Positions 18,646-28,720 are shown, counted from the stretch's first letter. The stretch: 64,000 nt of DNA from Rickettsia sp. Oklahoma-10 (GCF_039954865.1 NZ_CP157197.1:885501-949500); one strand, 5' to 3'. Notes: generated by a model not told the origin, from the letters alone. Program-made: numbers and translations.

Positions 18646-19812
18646 ATGGTAGGTAATATTATGCCAGTTAAATCATTACTTTTTACTAAAGAAATGCTTC
18701 AAGAAATAAAAGCTCCAGAAGCAAAGCGAGATATATATAAAGATACCAAAGAAAAAGGATTATTGCTAATCGTCTCATACGGTAGTAGTAAAATATTTTA
18801 TTTAGGAGTGGTACTTAGTAAAAAGTATCATAGAATCAAAATAGGAGTATTTCCCTATCTATCTATTATTGATGCAAGACTCAAAGCATCTGAGTTAAAA
18901 GGGAAAATTGCTCAAGGATATAATCCTATAGAAGAAAAAGCTAGATTATCTAAAGAGCCTACCTTTAAAGAGTTTTATGATAGATACCTTGATGAATACA
19001 GTAAAATTAATAATAAAAGATGGAAAGATTATGCTGCTTCTGTAGATAGATATGCAAAACATTTATATAATAGAAAAATATCAACCATTCAAAAAGCAGA
19101 TATTCAAGAATTATTTAATAAATTGACGAAAACTGGTAAATATGGAGCTAATAGATTTCTTGAAGTTTTAAGTCCTGTATTTAGTAAAGCAATAGAATGG
19201 GAATTATTAACAGTAAATCCAGTTATTGGCATAAAGAAGCACAAGGAACAATCTAGAGATCGATATTTAACTAGGGAAGAAATACCACGATTTTTTACAG
19301 CAATATCAGAAGAGCAAAACCAGGTAATGAAGGACTTTTTCTTAATAGCTTTGTATACATCAGTTCGTAAGGATAATGTACTTACTATGCGTTGGGAACA
19401 GATTAGTTTTGCTGATAAACAGTTATATCTTCCAGATACTAAGAATGGTGATCCTCACCGTTTACCTTTATTAGATCAGGCAGTAGAAATATTAAAAGCC
19501 AGGAAAGAGCAATCTGATAGCATTTGGGTATTTCCAAGTGAGACAAGCAGTAGTGGTCATTTGCAAGAACCAAAGAAAGCATGGAAGAGGATTTGTAAAA
19601 AGGCAGGAATAGAAAATTTAAGAATCCATGATTTAAGAAGAACAATACCAAGCTGGATGGCAATGACCGGAGCAAATCAATATGTAATAGGACAGCTTCT
19701 AAATCATAGAGATCCAAGATCAACGGCAGTTTATACTAGACTTGCCACTGATACTGCTCGAGAATATATGCAAAAAGCCATTAATGAAATGATCTCTACA
19801 GTTCAACAGTAA
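18646..19812 (+). CDS. int: Tyrosine recombinase (integrase) of RAGE-2
   Basis: A 388-residue phage-type integrase. The N-terminal about 90 residues are a DUF4102-type arm-binding domain (KGLLLIVSYGSSKIFYLGVV, IKIGVFPYLSIIDARLKASE), followed by the SAM-like core-binding domain and the catalytic domain with Arg in TSVRKDNVLTMRWEQ, HDLRRT, LNHRDPRSTAVYTRLA (His and nucleophilic Tyr). All five key residues appear present. It catalyses integration at tRNA 3' ends; the adjacent tRNA-Val is the target. The start at MVGNIMP is plausible, with an alternative Met six codons in. Confidence 0.93.
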   Translation: MVGNIMPVKSLLFTKEMLQEIKAPEAKRDIYKDTKEKGLLLIVSYGSSKIFYLGVVLSKKYHRIKIGVFPYLSIIDARLKASELKGKIAQGYNPIEEKARLSKEPTFKEFYDRYLDEYSKINNKRWKDYAASVDRYAKHLYNRKISTIQKADIQELFNKLTKTGKYGANRFLEVLSPVFSKAIEWELLTVNPVIGIKKHKEQSRDRYLTREEIPRFFTAISEEQNQVMKDFFLIALYTSVRKDNVLTMRWEQISFADKQLYLPDTKNGDPHRLPLLDQAVEILKARKEQSDSIWVFPSETSSSGHLQEPKKAWKRICKKAGIENLRIHDLRRTIPSWMAMTGANQYVIGQLLNHRDPRSTAVYTRLATDTAREYMQKAINEMISTVQQ

Positions 19813-19851
19813 TAAATATAGTAAAACTTATATAGCTAGGAGGGTACATAT

Positions 19852-21636
19852 ATGCCATATAAAACAATGATTGATAACTTAAAAGATAATCACAGTTTAT
19901 CTCTTAGTAATATAGGAGAAGGCGATGTTAAATCTCTAGCTCAAGCTCTAAAAGGTACTCAAATTACTAGACTTGATCTTAGTAATAATAACATAGGATG
20001 TAATGGTCTTAAGTATTTAACTCAAATTTTGAGAGACACTCAAATTACCACACTTAATCTTAAAAATAATAATATAATGGATGAAGGTGTAAAATATCTT
20101 ACTGAATCTCTAAAAGAAATACAAATTACTGAACTTGATTTGAGTGAAAATAAAATTGGAAGCGATGCAGCACAATACTTAAATAAGATGCTGAGTAATA
20201 CTAAAATGAGGTCTCTTTATCTTGATATCCATTACACAGAAGATGGTGATGTTAATAAGTATATATCTCAAAGATCATATTGTGATATTAAGAATATTCA
20301 TATTACTATCCATAATAATAAAATAGGCATTAAGGGTGCTCAATATCTAAATAAAACCTTTCAAAATATTGCAATTGCTGAGCTTACACTTGATAGTCAA
20401 AACTTAGAAGCCGATGATGCTCAATATCTGGCTCAAGCTTTCAAAGATACTAAAATTAGTGAGCTTAAAATGTCTTACAATCATATTATGCAACTTAATG
20501 GTATTCAATATTTAGTTCAAGCATTTAAAGATAGTCAAATTGCCAAGTTAAATGTACATGCAGAAAAAATAAGAACTACAGGTGTTAAGTATTTAGCTGA
20601 ATTTTTAAAAGAGGTTAAAGTTTTAGATCTTGATCTTCGTCTAAATTACATAGGAGATGAAGGTATGAAATATTTAGCACCAGCACTTAAAAATAGTGAC
20701 ATTATGTATATTGATCTTGCTTGGGATGATATAGAAGCTGAAGGAGCTAGATATTTAGCTGAAATCTTACAAAATTCTAAAATTCTTTTTATAGATTTGT
20801 GCAATAATAGTATAGGAGCTGATGGTGCTAGATATCTAGCAGATGGTTTGCCATATAGCCAAGTCACTGGTATTCATCTTCATGGCAATATGATTGAATA
20901 TGCAGGATATCAATATCTTATTGATGTTGTTGATAATACCAATATATCTTGGGTTAATTTACATTGCAATAATATAGAGACAGGATTAGAAGAAGGAACC
21001 AAACTATGGCCTTATAGCATACCAAGAAATACTACTTCTATTGCATATGAAATACGTAATGTATTTAAAGAATTAGTATCACTAGATCCTATGAGTAATG
21101 AGTTTGAATTTATTGTACCTAGAAAGAATACATACCCTCATGTTGATATTGATCAATATGCTTTTTTGGTTAGAATTTTAAATGATAATCCAAATTCTAA
21201 GGTACATATTTTCGATATGATGTGTAAAAAGGATCATGGTAATGATTATGATTTTAATATAATGAACAAGATTAATGAGTTTATAGCAATAATGCCGAAC
21301 AAATTTAATACATTTATTGATAGTAAATTACCGGATTTAGTAGAATTATTTGACAATTATAACTATGTAAATCTTGTAAAGCAATTTGAAGATATGAAAC
21401 TGTATGATATTGTTCAAAATCTATTATTACATAGGGTATTATATTATGTAGATGAAAACCAGGAAATTTTACATCCATATATTTACAAGATGTTAGATAA
21501 ATATAGTATGCCTTTATATAATGAACAGCTTGAACCGAATAAAAAAGAAGAAATAATTGCTTATTATCAAAGTCATCAAGAAATTGATGGTGTACAGGAA
21601 ATTATAGATTTGTTAGGATCAGAATCTTTTAAGTAA
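19852..21636 (+). CDS. Leucine-rich-repeat protein (RI-like), RAGE-2 copy
   Basis: A 594-residue protein differing from 5161-6945 at roughly 20 positions, several of which fall in the LRR face (for example MGDEGMKYLVPVLKN to IGDEGMKYLAPALKN). It has the same LRR block and C-terminal helical region, and the same strong ribosome site 40 bases after int. Both copies are full length. Confidence 0.85.
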   Translation: MPYKTMIDNLKDNHSLSLSNIGEGDVKSLAQALKGTQITRLDLSNNNIGCNGLKYLTQILRDTQITTLNLKNNNIMDEGVKYLTESLKEIQITELDLSENKIGSDAAQYLNKMLSNTKMRSLYLDIHYTEDGDVNKYISQRSYCDIKNIHITIHNNKIGIKGAQYLNKTFQNIAIAELTLDSQNLEADDAQYLAQAFKDTKISELKMSYNHIMQLNGIQYLVQAFKDSQIAKLNVHAEKIRTTGVKYLAEFLKEVKVLDLDLRLNYIGDEGMKYLAPALKNSDIMYIDLAWDDIEAEGARYLAEILQNSKILFIDLCNNSIGADGARYLADGLPYSQVTGIHLHGNMIEYAGYQYLIDVVDNTNISWVNLHCNNIETGLEEGTKLWPYSIPRNTTSIAYEIRNVFKELVSLDPMSNEFEFIVPRKNTYPHVDIDQYAFLVRILNDNPNSKVHIFDMMCKKDHGNDYDFNIMNKINEFIAIMPNKFNTFIDSKLPDLVELFDNYNYVNLVKQFEDMKLYDIVQNLLLHRVLYYVDENQEILHPYIYKMLDKYSMPLYNEQLEPNKKEEIIAYYQSHQEIDGVQEIIDLLGSESFK

Positions 21637-21650
21637 AATTAATAATAAAC

Positions 21651-21818
21651 CTAATTTAAACTTACTTTATTGATAGAAAATTGAATTGGTACATTTTCAT
21701 TATTTTCTATAAGGAAACGATAATATTGTTTTGCAATATCCACAGCATCATAACTACAGCAAGACTGGATAGCAAGTTTTAAACATTCTAGTTTTAACTC
21801 TACATCATTTCTAAACAT
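21651..21818 (-). CDS. Small conserved protein, 55 residues, RAGE-2 copy
   Basis: Same antisense frame as 6960-7127, starting MFRNDVELKLECLKLAIQSC, with a GGTGAG ribosome site. Between it and traL lie about 225 AT-rich bases that are likely to hold the tra promoter. Unknown function. Confidence 0.5.
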   Translation of the reverse strand: MFRNDVELKLECLKLAIQSCCSYDAVDIAKQYYRFLIENNENVPIQFSINKVSLN

Positions 21819-22043
21819 ACACAACTCACCAATAATTTATTTCGTTAATATTAGCAAAATTACTGCTAGTTATCAACAAATTCATGGATAGAGCTATAGA
21901 TTCTATCTCCAGATATCCACAGTTTTATATGAATTACAGTTTTTTTTATTATGGCTTAAAACTCCACTGGCAATGTAAAAATTAGGATGTTAATGTCATG
22001 ACTAGCAAAACTTATCTATTAATGGAAATATCACTTAATTAAT

Positions 22044-22352
22044 ATGAATAATAATTGTGCTAATCAAAGATTATATTGGTCACTCTCTACTCCCCTAAAA
22101 TATATGGCCTTAAGCTTAGATGAGTGGTTAGTTATCTTACTTGGTATAGTACCTGGGATAGTGTTACTGAATAGCGGACATGCTAAGCTTGGGATGATAT
22201 GCATTATAGCTGGAGTTGTACTTTGTTATGCATTTAAGAAGTTTAAAAAATTATCGGAATATTTTGTACTTAAGAGTTATTTAGTCGCTAAGAAATGGCT
22301 ATATGCTCCTACTTCTTATCCTAATTTACTTGGTAAAAAGGTAGGTAAGTAA
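22044..22352 (+). CDS. traL: TraL, type-F transfer system pilus assembly protein
   Basis: A 102-residue protein with two close membrane helices (LDEWLVILLGIVPGIVLLNS and AKLGMICIIAGVVLCYAFKK), the usual TraL plan and length. TraL is an inner-membrane pilus-assembly component (VirB3 counterpart). Its stop overlaps the traE start (TAATG). First gene of the tra operon. Confidence 0.85.
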   Translation: MNNNCANQRLYWSLSTPLKYMALSLDEWLVILLGIVPGIVLLNSGHAKLGMICIIAGVVLCYAFKKFKKLSEYFVLKSYLVAKKWLYAPTSYPNLLGKKVGK

Positions 22353-22903
22353 TGGATCATTTATTTAAGCAAAGCGGGGTTCAGCAGCTAGTTAAATATA
22401 ATAAGAGATTATTGCTTATTACATTGCTGCTTGCAGTTACGAGTCTTCTTGGGATGATTAAAACAATTAGCACGGAAGAAAAATGGTTATTAATTCCAGC
22501 AATAGAGCCAGATCGTCGGATGATAGTATCATCCAAAAGCTATCATGAGACTTATCTTAAAGAATGGGCAGTGTTTGTAATGAAGGAATTATTTACTACT
22601 TCGCCTGAGGAAGTAGAGAGGCAAATAGCAGATATGAAGGTGGTGTCTAGTAATACAGAGCAGCTGGATAAATTTTTTAAGGAACATTTAGATTTTGTTA
22701 AGGGCTCTGGAATTTGCTCAGTATTTTTTCCTAAAAAGGTAAAAGTCATTGAGGATGGAGTATTAATTAATGGAACATTTCGTTATTGGTTTTCTGAGAA
22801 TAAGCATATAGCAACTGATAAAACTTATTTGTTAACCTATAAGCGAGGAGCAAATCATTTATTATTACTTACAGGAATTAAAGAAGAAGAGGTAAATAAG
22901 TAA
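22352..22903 (+). CDS. traE: TraE, VirB8-like pilus assembly protein
   Basis: A 183-residue protein with one N-terminal membrane helix (LLLITLLLAVTSLLGMI) and a periplasmic domain. Motifs seen are ILIPAIEPD-like LIPAIEPDRRMIVSSKSYH and YLKEWAVFVMKELFTTSPE, typical of TraE. The stop overlaps traK (TAATG). Confidence 0.88.
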   Translation: MDHLFKQSGVQQLVKYNKRLLLITLLLAVTSLLGMIKTISTEEKWLLIPAIEPDRRMIVSSKSYHETYLKEWAVFVMKELFTTSPEEVERQIADMKVVSSNTEQLDKFFKEHLDFVKGSGICSVFFPKKVKVIEDGVLINGTFRYWFSENKHIATDKTYLLTYKRGANHLLLLTGIKEEEVNK

Positions 22904-23358
22904 TGAAAAGTTTGAAGTCAGAGTTACAAATCTTAGTAGTGTTTATTGGAATAATGCTTGCAAGCTTTAGTAGTAATGCTTATGGGATAAGCTATATGTT
23001 ACATGCTGATTCTTTGTTAGAGCTGCAAATAGCTAAAGATGCTCCAACTAGAATTAACATAGAAGGAGAAAAGATCAATGATATTTTTATTCATCCTCAA
23101 ATCGCCGCAGAAGTAGCAGTGCATAATTCAGGTTGTTTATTTATTTTGCCACAGCAAGATAGCAGTAAACTGTATCTCACTCTAATTGGAGAAAATGGTA
23201 CGGTCCAAGATTTAATGTTGAATTTTACTAAAATCAAACCAACACCAATTAGACTTATTAAGTTTGGTTTAGAACAAGAAGTAATAAAGTTAACTAATAA
23301 CAAAGAAGAGAAGCATCATGAATGTAAAAAACAAAGATGTAATAGAAAAAGAAAATAA
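22903..23358 (+). CDS. traK: TraK, outer-membrane secretin-like component
   Basis: A 151-residue protein with signal peptide (LVVFIGIMLASFSSNAYG) and a beta-rich mature part (RINIEGEKINDIFIHPQIAA, LYLTLIGENGTVQDLMLNF). It is shorter than F TraK (about 240), covering mostly the N-terminal domain, and ends in a Lys/Arg-rich tail that overlaps the next gene. Whether the missing C-terminal half was lost in this lineage or replaced is unclear. Confidence 0.75.
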   Translation: MKSLKSELQILVVFIGIMLASFSSNAYGISYMLHADSLLELQIAKDAPTRINIEGEKINDIFIHPQIAAEVAVHNSGCLFILPQQDSSKLYLTLIGENGTVQDLMLNFTKIKPTPIRLIKFGLEQEVIKLTNNKEEKHHECKKQRCNRKRK

Positions 23359-23650
23359 AAAACAGTGTTTAAGAATAATATATCCTTTATTGCCGGTATT
23401 ATTAATTTTTTGTGTAAATGTGATACTATCTGAAGTAGCTTTAGGAGAAACATTAGAAGGACAGTTAGACCGCATTGGTGGACTCTCTACCGGTAAACTG
23501 AAAACTATCGGGATATCAGGAGCAACGATTTTGTCATCAATCTGGGCAGTGGTCAGGGGTAATTTAAGGCTTGCTGGAGCAATCGTTGCTATTGGTATTA
23601 TTTTAGGGTTTTATTTAGAGTGGGTCTCTAGTGGTATGAAAATCAGTTAG
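23318..23650 (+). CDS. Candidate F-type pilin (TraA-like), RAGE-2 copy
   Basis: A 110-residue protein nearly identical to 8317-8649. A hydrophobic leader ends in ALGE, and the mature part has two hydrophobic helices separated by a short basic loop. It lies between traK and traB and overlaps traK by 41 bases. Size (about 67 residues after cleavage) and topology fit a pilin of the VirB2/TraA type. The alternative is an unrelated small membrane protein of the operon. Confidence 0.6.
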   Translation: MNVKNKDVIEKENKKQCLRIIYPLLPVLLIFCVNVILSEVALGETLEGQLDRIGGLSTGKLKTIGISGATILSSIWAVVRGNLRLAGAIVAIGIILGFYLEWVSSGMKIS

Positions 23651-23675
23651 ATAATTAGGATATTGATTAAAAGCA

Positions 23676-25022
23676 ATGGATCAAGAGTTCAATAAGCAGG
23701 AAGAATTACAAAGTACAGTAGAGGATCATAAATTACCATCTACATTTAGTAAAAGATTATCAGAACTCATAGAGATAATTAAAAACAGACCATTAGTAAC
23801 TTTAGCTTGCATAGGCGTGATAATGGTTTTGGTATTTTATGAATTTGCCGAAAATGAGGTCAAAACTTCCCGAGGTTTACAAGAAGATAGACAATCAAGG
23901 GAAATATCAGGGATAGAGCAGGCAATAGATCCAAGGGCTAAATGGACTGCAGAAATATTAAATGAAGTCAAAAACATGCAGAATCATTTGGAAAAGCTAA
24001 TAGAGAATAAATATTTAGAAACTAAAACTAAAATTGATGATTTTAGTCAAAAGTTAGAATCATTAGAGAAGCCTCTTAAAGAAACTATATTATATGATGG
24101 CAATGATTTTAATAATGATCAAAAGATAGAAGATTTATTAGATAATAACTTTGAGCAAAGCATTGCTGCTGCTCCTACTGCTCCAGTAAAAAGATTACTT
24201 GGTTACGTAAAAAGAGCTGATGTGGAACTCAAAAAAGATTTTAAAGATTATATTACTACTGGTAGCTTTGCACGGGGGGTGCTGCTTACTGGTGTGGTGG
24301 TTGGAACTGGCACTAATAATGCAGCTTCGCCTGAGCCCATAATGATAAGGCTTGTTGATACAGCTATTTTTTCTAAAGGCTATAAAACGGAGCAAATCAA
24401 AGAAGCAATTTTAATTGGTTCTTGCAGCGGGGATATATCATCGGAGCGGGCTAAATGCCGGTTAGAGACGGTATCTTTACTAAATAGTAATGGAGAGATC
24501 ATTGAAAAACCGGTAGAAGGATGGTTAATAGGAGAAGATGGTAGACCTGGAATTAAAGGGATAGTTGTTGATAGATCATCAGATGTAGCAAGGATGGCGG
24601 TGCTTAACGGCGTACTTGGCGGGATAGCACAATTTTTTCAGAACCAGGCAAGCAATGGCATATTTCCGGTGTCACCGATTACCGGTCAGCAAAATGCCTT
24701 AAAAGCTGCTGACTCTCTTAAAGCCGGTGTTTATTCCGGTACCGGTAATGCTTTAGAAAAGCTTGCTGATTTTGCAATTAAACGAGCAGAAAGTATGAGT
24801 CCGGTAATTGTTGTCACTTCAGGTAGAGTAATAGATGTTGTATTTAGAAAAGGTTTTAATTTAAGAGAGAATAAAGAAGCTGCTAAAGTAGATAGAGTAC
24901 TACCACCAACTACTACTGATTATTCGCAAAAGGAAGCAAATTATAGTAATTATCAAAATTATGCCGGGAATAAAGTGACAAGTTTTACTATTTTACTCGG
25001 GATAATGATGATTATGAGATGA
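23676..25022 (+). CDS. traB: TraB, VirB10-like channel scaffold, frameshifted tail
   Basis: 448 residues. One membrane helix (LVTLACIGVIMVLVFYEF) is followed by a coiled-coil region (about 100-150) and the VirB10-like domain (SFARGVLLTGVVVGTGTNN, LNGVLGGIAQFFQNQASNG, VIVVTSGRVIDVVF). The last residues (ILLGIMMIMR) are out of frame. A shifted frame reads EMTDIDLQSEQQHPGNF and stops at 25069 in a TAATG overlap with traV, which is probably the original end. RAGE-1 shows the same register loss with a different small indel. The core domain is intact. Confidence 0.85.
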   Translation: MDQEFNKQEELQSTVEDHKLPSTFSKRLSELIEIIKNRPLVTLACIGVIMVLVFYEFAENEVKTSRGLQEDRQSREISGIEQAIDPRAKWTAEILNEVKNMQNHLEKLIENKYLETKTKIDDFSQKLESLEKPLKETILYDGNDFNNDQKIEDLLDNNFEQSIAAAPTAPVKRLLGYVKRADVELKKDFKDYITTGSFARGVLLTGVVVGTGTNNAASPEPIMIRLVDTAIFSKGYKTEQIKEAILIGSCSGDISSERAKCRLETVSLLNSNGEIIEKPVEGWLIGEDGRPGIKGIVVDRSSDVARMAVLNGVLGGIAQFFQNQASNGIFPVSPITGQQNALKAADSLKAGVYSGTGNALEKLADFAIKRAESMSPVIVVTSGRVIDVVFRKGFNLRENKEAAKVDRVLPPTTTDYSQKEANYSNYQNYAGNKVTSFTILLGIMMIMR

Positions 25023-25068
25023 CGGATATTGATTTGCAGTCAGAACAACAACATCCGGGTAATTTTTA

Positions 25069-25323
25069 ATGAATAATAAAATAATTAATCTGCTTTTGTT
25101 ATCGATGTTAAGCTTTAGCGTTGCTAATTGTAAGTTGATGCCATATAGAAGCGATTTTGATTGCCCGCTGCCCCAAGGACTAAAATGTAAAGCTTTATAT
25201 GAAGTAAATAAAATGGCTGATCAGAATATGTTTAATCCAAATAATAATAATGACAAGCCTAATTTTAAATCGATATGCTCTACTAGATGCTTTGGAAGGT
25301 ATAATAATGATATCAGGAATTGA
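25069..25323 (+). CDS. traV: TraV, outer-membrane lipoprotein (short)
   Basis: An 84-residue protein with a lipoprotein-like signal (LLLLSMLSFSVANC) and the TraV pattern FDCPLPQGLKCKALYEVNKMA, which resembles the F TraV segment that starts FxCxxxxGxxCxxxxE. F TraV is about twice as long, so the C-terminal half is absent. The 3' end overlaps traC by 17 bases. TraV anchors the TraK/TraB ring in the outer membrane. Confidence 0.75.
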   Translation: MNNKIINLLLLSMLSFSVANCKLMPYRSDFDCPLPQGLKCKALYEVNKMADQNMFNPNNNNDKPNFKSICSTRCFGRYNNDIRN

Positions 25324-27719
25324 TAAAGATTTTGCTCGGGAAAGACTAGCTAAACATTTTGTTTATGAATCATATGATGAGGAGAGTAGCTTGTTTTTTA
25401 ATAGAGCTTCAGTAGGATTTGTCCTGCTTGGCTGGCTACTGGTTGGGACAAGCTTGCAAGCTCAAGGAGAGATAGCTGAATTTTTAAAAAGTGATGAGAA
25501 TTTACCGGCAGGAAGTAGTTTTCAAATATTGATGATTGGCTCTGATCATATAAGAGAATATCTAGATAACTGGCAATTACATAGAAAAGGGACATATTAA
25601 TGAGATGATACGAAGAAGAGAAGTATTGCAAGATACATTTAAATCAATTGGGCTTGCTACTTACAATGTTGAGGCAACATTGCTATTAAAATTTGTCCGT
25701 TTAATATTTGGTTGGAGGGAAGAAGAACATCCTGAACTTAATCCTTATGAAATATTATCTGAGCAGATTTTACCTGGTAATTTTTCTTTATATGAAAAGG
25801 AAGATTATGTAAGTCTTAATGATAATCAAATATTTATAAGCTTAGAGGCAGGAAAAAGACCGGCAGAGTGGCTTTTATCAGCCATGGATTTGTTTTTAGG
25901 TAATGAGCTAAGACGAGATGAATATATTAGATCAAATTTTCTGATTCATTTTGGTTTGCAAATAGTGCCTAATCAAGTGATAGCAAAAACAGCAGCAATT
26001 ACTAAAAGAGAAGCTTTAGAGAGAAATATTAATGCTGGGATGGGTAAATTCTTTCCTAACTTAGCTAGTGAAGCACAAGATTTAGCAGGAGCAGTAGCGT
26101 GCTTGCAAAGTGGCGATAGAGTAGTAAATATCCACTTAAATGTCATTATGTGGGATAAGAAGAACAAAGCCAAAGGGGCAGCATCACAGTTTTGCTCACA
26201 GCTTCGTCGAAGTGGTTGGTATTTTGTCCCTTGTAAATATGATCATTTAGCGGTGGTACTTGCTAGTTTACCGATGCAGTTAGTTGAAGCAGCACCTAAT
26301 TCTTTAGTGGGTAAATTTAATAGATTCAATAACATATTTAATAAAAAGACTCGGGGAGTTGGCATAGCATTATCAAATCTTGGTAGAGGCATAAAAACTA
26401 TTGCTTCAGAAAGTAAGGTGTTACTTCCTATTATTGGTGAATGGAAAGGGGATTTAAGCTCTCCTGGAATGCTGCTTACTGGTAGAAGAGGACAGATAAT
26501 GTATTGGTCTCCCTTTGGCTCAGCATTAATTGGCTCAAATTTATATAGCACAGCTGCAACTCCAAATGAAAATTTTAATCTTTGTATAGCAGGAGTGCCA
26601 GGCTCTGGTAAGTCAGTGTTTATGCAAGAACTAATGCTATCGGTCTTAGGCACTGGCGGCAAAGTGTTTGTTCTTGATTATGGTAGATCATTTAAAAGAA
26701 CCTGTTTGCTACTGGGCGGTAATTATATTGAATTTGATGTAAAAAATCCTATTTCTATTAATCCATTTTCAGAAATTCCAGCAGACGGCAGCGAAGGCTC
26801 AATTGAAGCACAGGCAGATTTTTTAGCAAGTTTTCCATCGATTCTAGCTACTATGGCAGCTCCGCAATATGGAACTAATGATTTGCAACAACCAATGCTG
26901 CAAAAGGCGTTAATAGCTGTGTGGCAAGAAAAAGGCAATAAAGTTGAGATAACTGACATAGCAGATTGGTTGCTTAAAAGAGAAGAATCTTACGCACAGG
27001 AACTTGGTAATATGTTATTTCCGTTCACCAGAGATGGACAATATGGCAAGTTTTTTAGTGGTAAGGCAAAATTATCCTTAAACGCAGATATAGTAGTAAT
27101 TGAAACTGATCATCTTCGTAGTAGCCCGGCACTACTTGCAGTAATTGTACAAATCATGATTGTTCATATTAACCAGAGCATGGTTAAAGGTGATAGGAAG
27201 CGTCCTTTTCTAATCATGATTGATGAAGCATGGAAATTACTATCTGGCAAAAGATCTGGAGAATTTATTGAAGAAGCAGGAAGAATTGCAAGAAAATATA
27301 ACGGCTCAATTACTCTTGCTACTCAGCAATTAACTGATTACTTTAGAGAGGAAGGATCAGCAGCTGAAAAAGCTTTTGAGAACTCATCACATAAAGTTAT
27401 TTTAAAGCAAAATCCTGAGAGCTTTAAAGCAATGAGAGCAAGCCCTAAGCTTGCAGGTTTTGTCGATGAGGACTGGAAGCTAAATTTACTACAATCAATT
27501 CATTCAAACCCGCCGCATTATAGTGAAGCAGCGATTTATGGACCAAGTGTTAACGGAGTTGTAGCAAGGTTAATGTTAGACCCATTTACTCTGATGCTAA
27601 CATCTACTAATGCTAGGGATTACCAAGCCATAGAAGATAGAATGATCGCAGGAATGAGCGTTACAGATGCCATCAATAATATACTGGATGAGAGAGTTTT
27701 TTTTGTCAATACCGGCTGA
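25307..27719 (+). pseudogene. traC: traC, VirB4-like ATPase, broken by a 119-base deletion
   Basis: The N-terminal fragment (25307-25600) starts MISGIDKDFARERLAKHF and ends in HRKGTY. The second frame (25605-27719, 704 residues) starts MIRREVLQDTF-like and continues to the normal end. Comparison with RAGE-1 shows that its bases 10551-10669 are missing here at 25594/25595, which shifts the frame. The C-terminal part keeps Walker A (CIAGVPGSGKSVFMQE), Walker B (FLIMIDEAWKLLSG) and TLATQQLTDYF. TraC powers pilus assembly. The large fragment might be expressed from its own ATG but would lack the N-terminal domain. Confidence 0.88.
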
Positions 27720-27971
27720 AAAATGATACAGATTTCTAATATTACAATGGTTGAAAATTAATACAGCACACACTATGCTATGTTGAATAATTAATTGCTT
27801 AATATTGAGATATTATTACAGTTATTCCTTATCAAAATATACTTTTATAGGGGTTAAAATCATCTTGGAGCAACATAGCATAAATTTTGAATGATAATAC
27901 TGTATCAATTTTTATCCGTTGTTCTGTATCATTTTACTTCCGTTGCTAACAGCTTAAAAACGTGGCAAAAT

Positions 27972-28655
27972 ATGACAGGGTATTTAGATCTAAAAATTAT
28001 TATTATAAGTTCCTTTGTTTTATTTGTTATTATGTTGAAGGTAAGTTATGTAAATGCACACAATAATAATTTGGCTATAAGCATAGATAATAATTCTAAA
28101 ATAGAAATTAGAGATTATGAAGTCCAAGGTCATGTATTTCCAATTATTGGAGAGTCATTACTAGAAGTCATTATGGCTAAACTTCAAATAGCAAAACAAA
28201 ATGGCGTTTTAGAGAAAATGCAGGAAGAATTTAAAAATAAGGTACAGCAAAAAATATCAAGACCAACTCCGGTATTGGCTCTAGCAAAAGCAAGCATAAA
28301 CCGAAATTGGCACTATGATCCGAGCTTTATACAAAAGACAGATGTAAAAGATCAAGCAGGAAACATCATAGTAAAAGTTGGCACAAATGTAAATCCTTTG
28401 GAGAAAATAAGCTGGGGAGAAGCTTTAATATTTATTGATGGTGATGATGAGCAGCAAGTTAAGTGGGCTAAATCAAAAATAGGAAAATTAGTACTCACGA
28501 GTGGCAATCCTATTAAGCTAGCACAAAAGTTAAATAAGCCAGTGTTTTTTGATCAAGGTGGCGTGCTTACTACTCGTTTTAAAATAAAAGCAGTACCGGC
28601 TATTGCCCGGCAGGAAGGTAAATTACTTAAAATTAGCGAAATCAAGATTAATTAA
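27972..28655 (+). CDS. traW: TraW, pilus assembly protein
   Basis: 227 residues from the Met at 27972; the frame is open to an earlier Met at 27891 but that leader looks artificial. A hydrophobic leader ending YVNAH is followed by the TraW pattern EVQGHVFPIIGESLLEVIMA (family: GxxxpIxExdll). The C-terminal half has VPAIARQEGKLLKISEI, the usual TraW end that resembles TrbC. It is periplasmic. A gap of about 250 bases separates it from traC. Confidence 0.82.
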   Translation: MTGYLDLKIIIISSFVLFVIMLKVSYVNAHNNNLAISIDNNSKIEIRDYEVQGHVFPIIGESLLEVIMAKLQIAKQNGVLEKMQEEFKNKVQQKISRPTPVLALAKASINRNWHYDPSFIQKTDVKDQAGNIIVKVGTNVNPLEKISWGEALIFIDGDDEQQVKWAKSKIGKLVLTSGNPIKLAQKLNKPVFFDQGGVLTTRFKIKAVPAIARQEGKLLKISEIKIN

Positions 28656-28720
28656 AATGTTATAGTATTTAAGTAAAAATTAAGGTGTGAATAAAAACTG
28701 ATAAAATCCGGAGGTAATCT

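Noticed and set aside
19439-19723. 94-codon frame antisense to int, also seen at 4762-5115
   Set aside because: Its similarity in the two copies follows from the near-identical int DNA; no start signals or family.
26243-26662. 139-codon frame antisense to traC
   Set aside because: Shadow frame over the ATPase domain.
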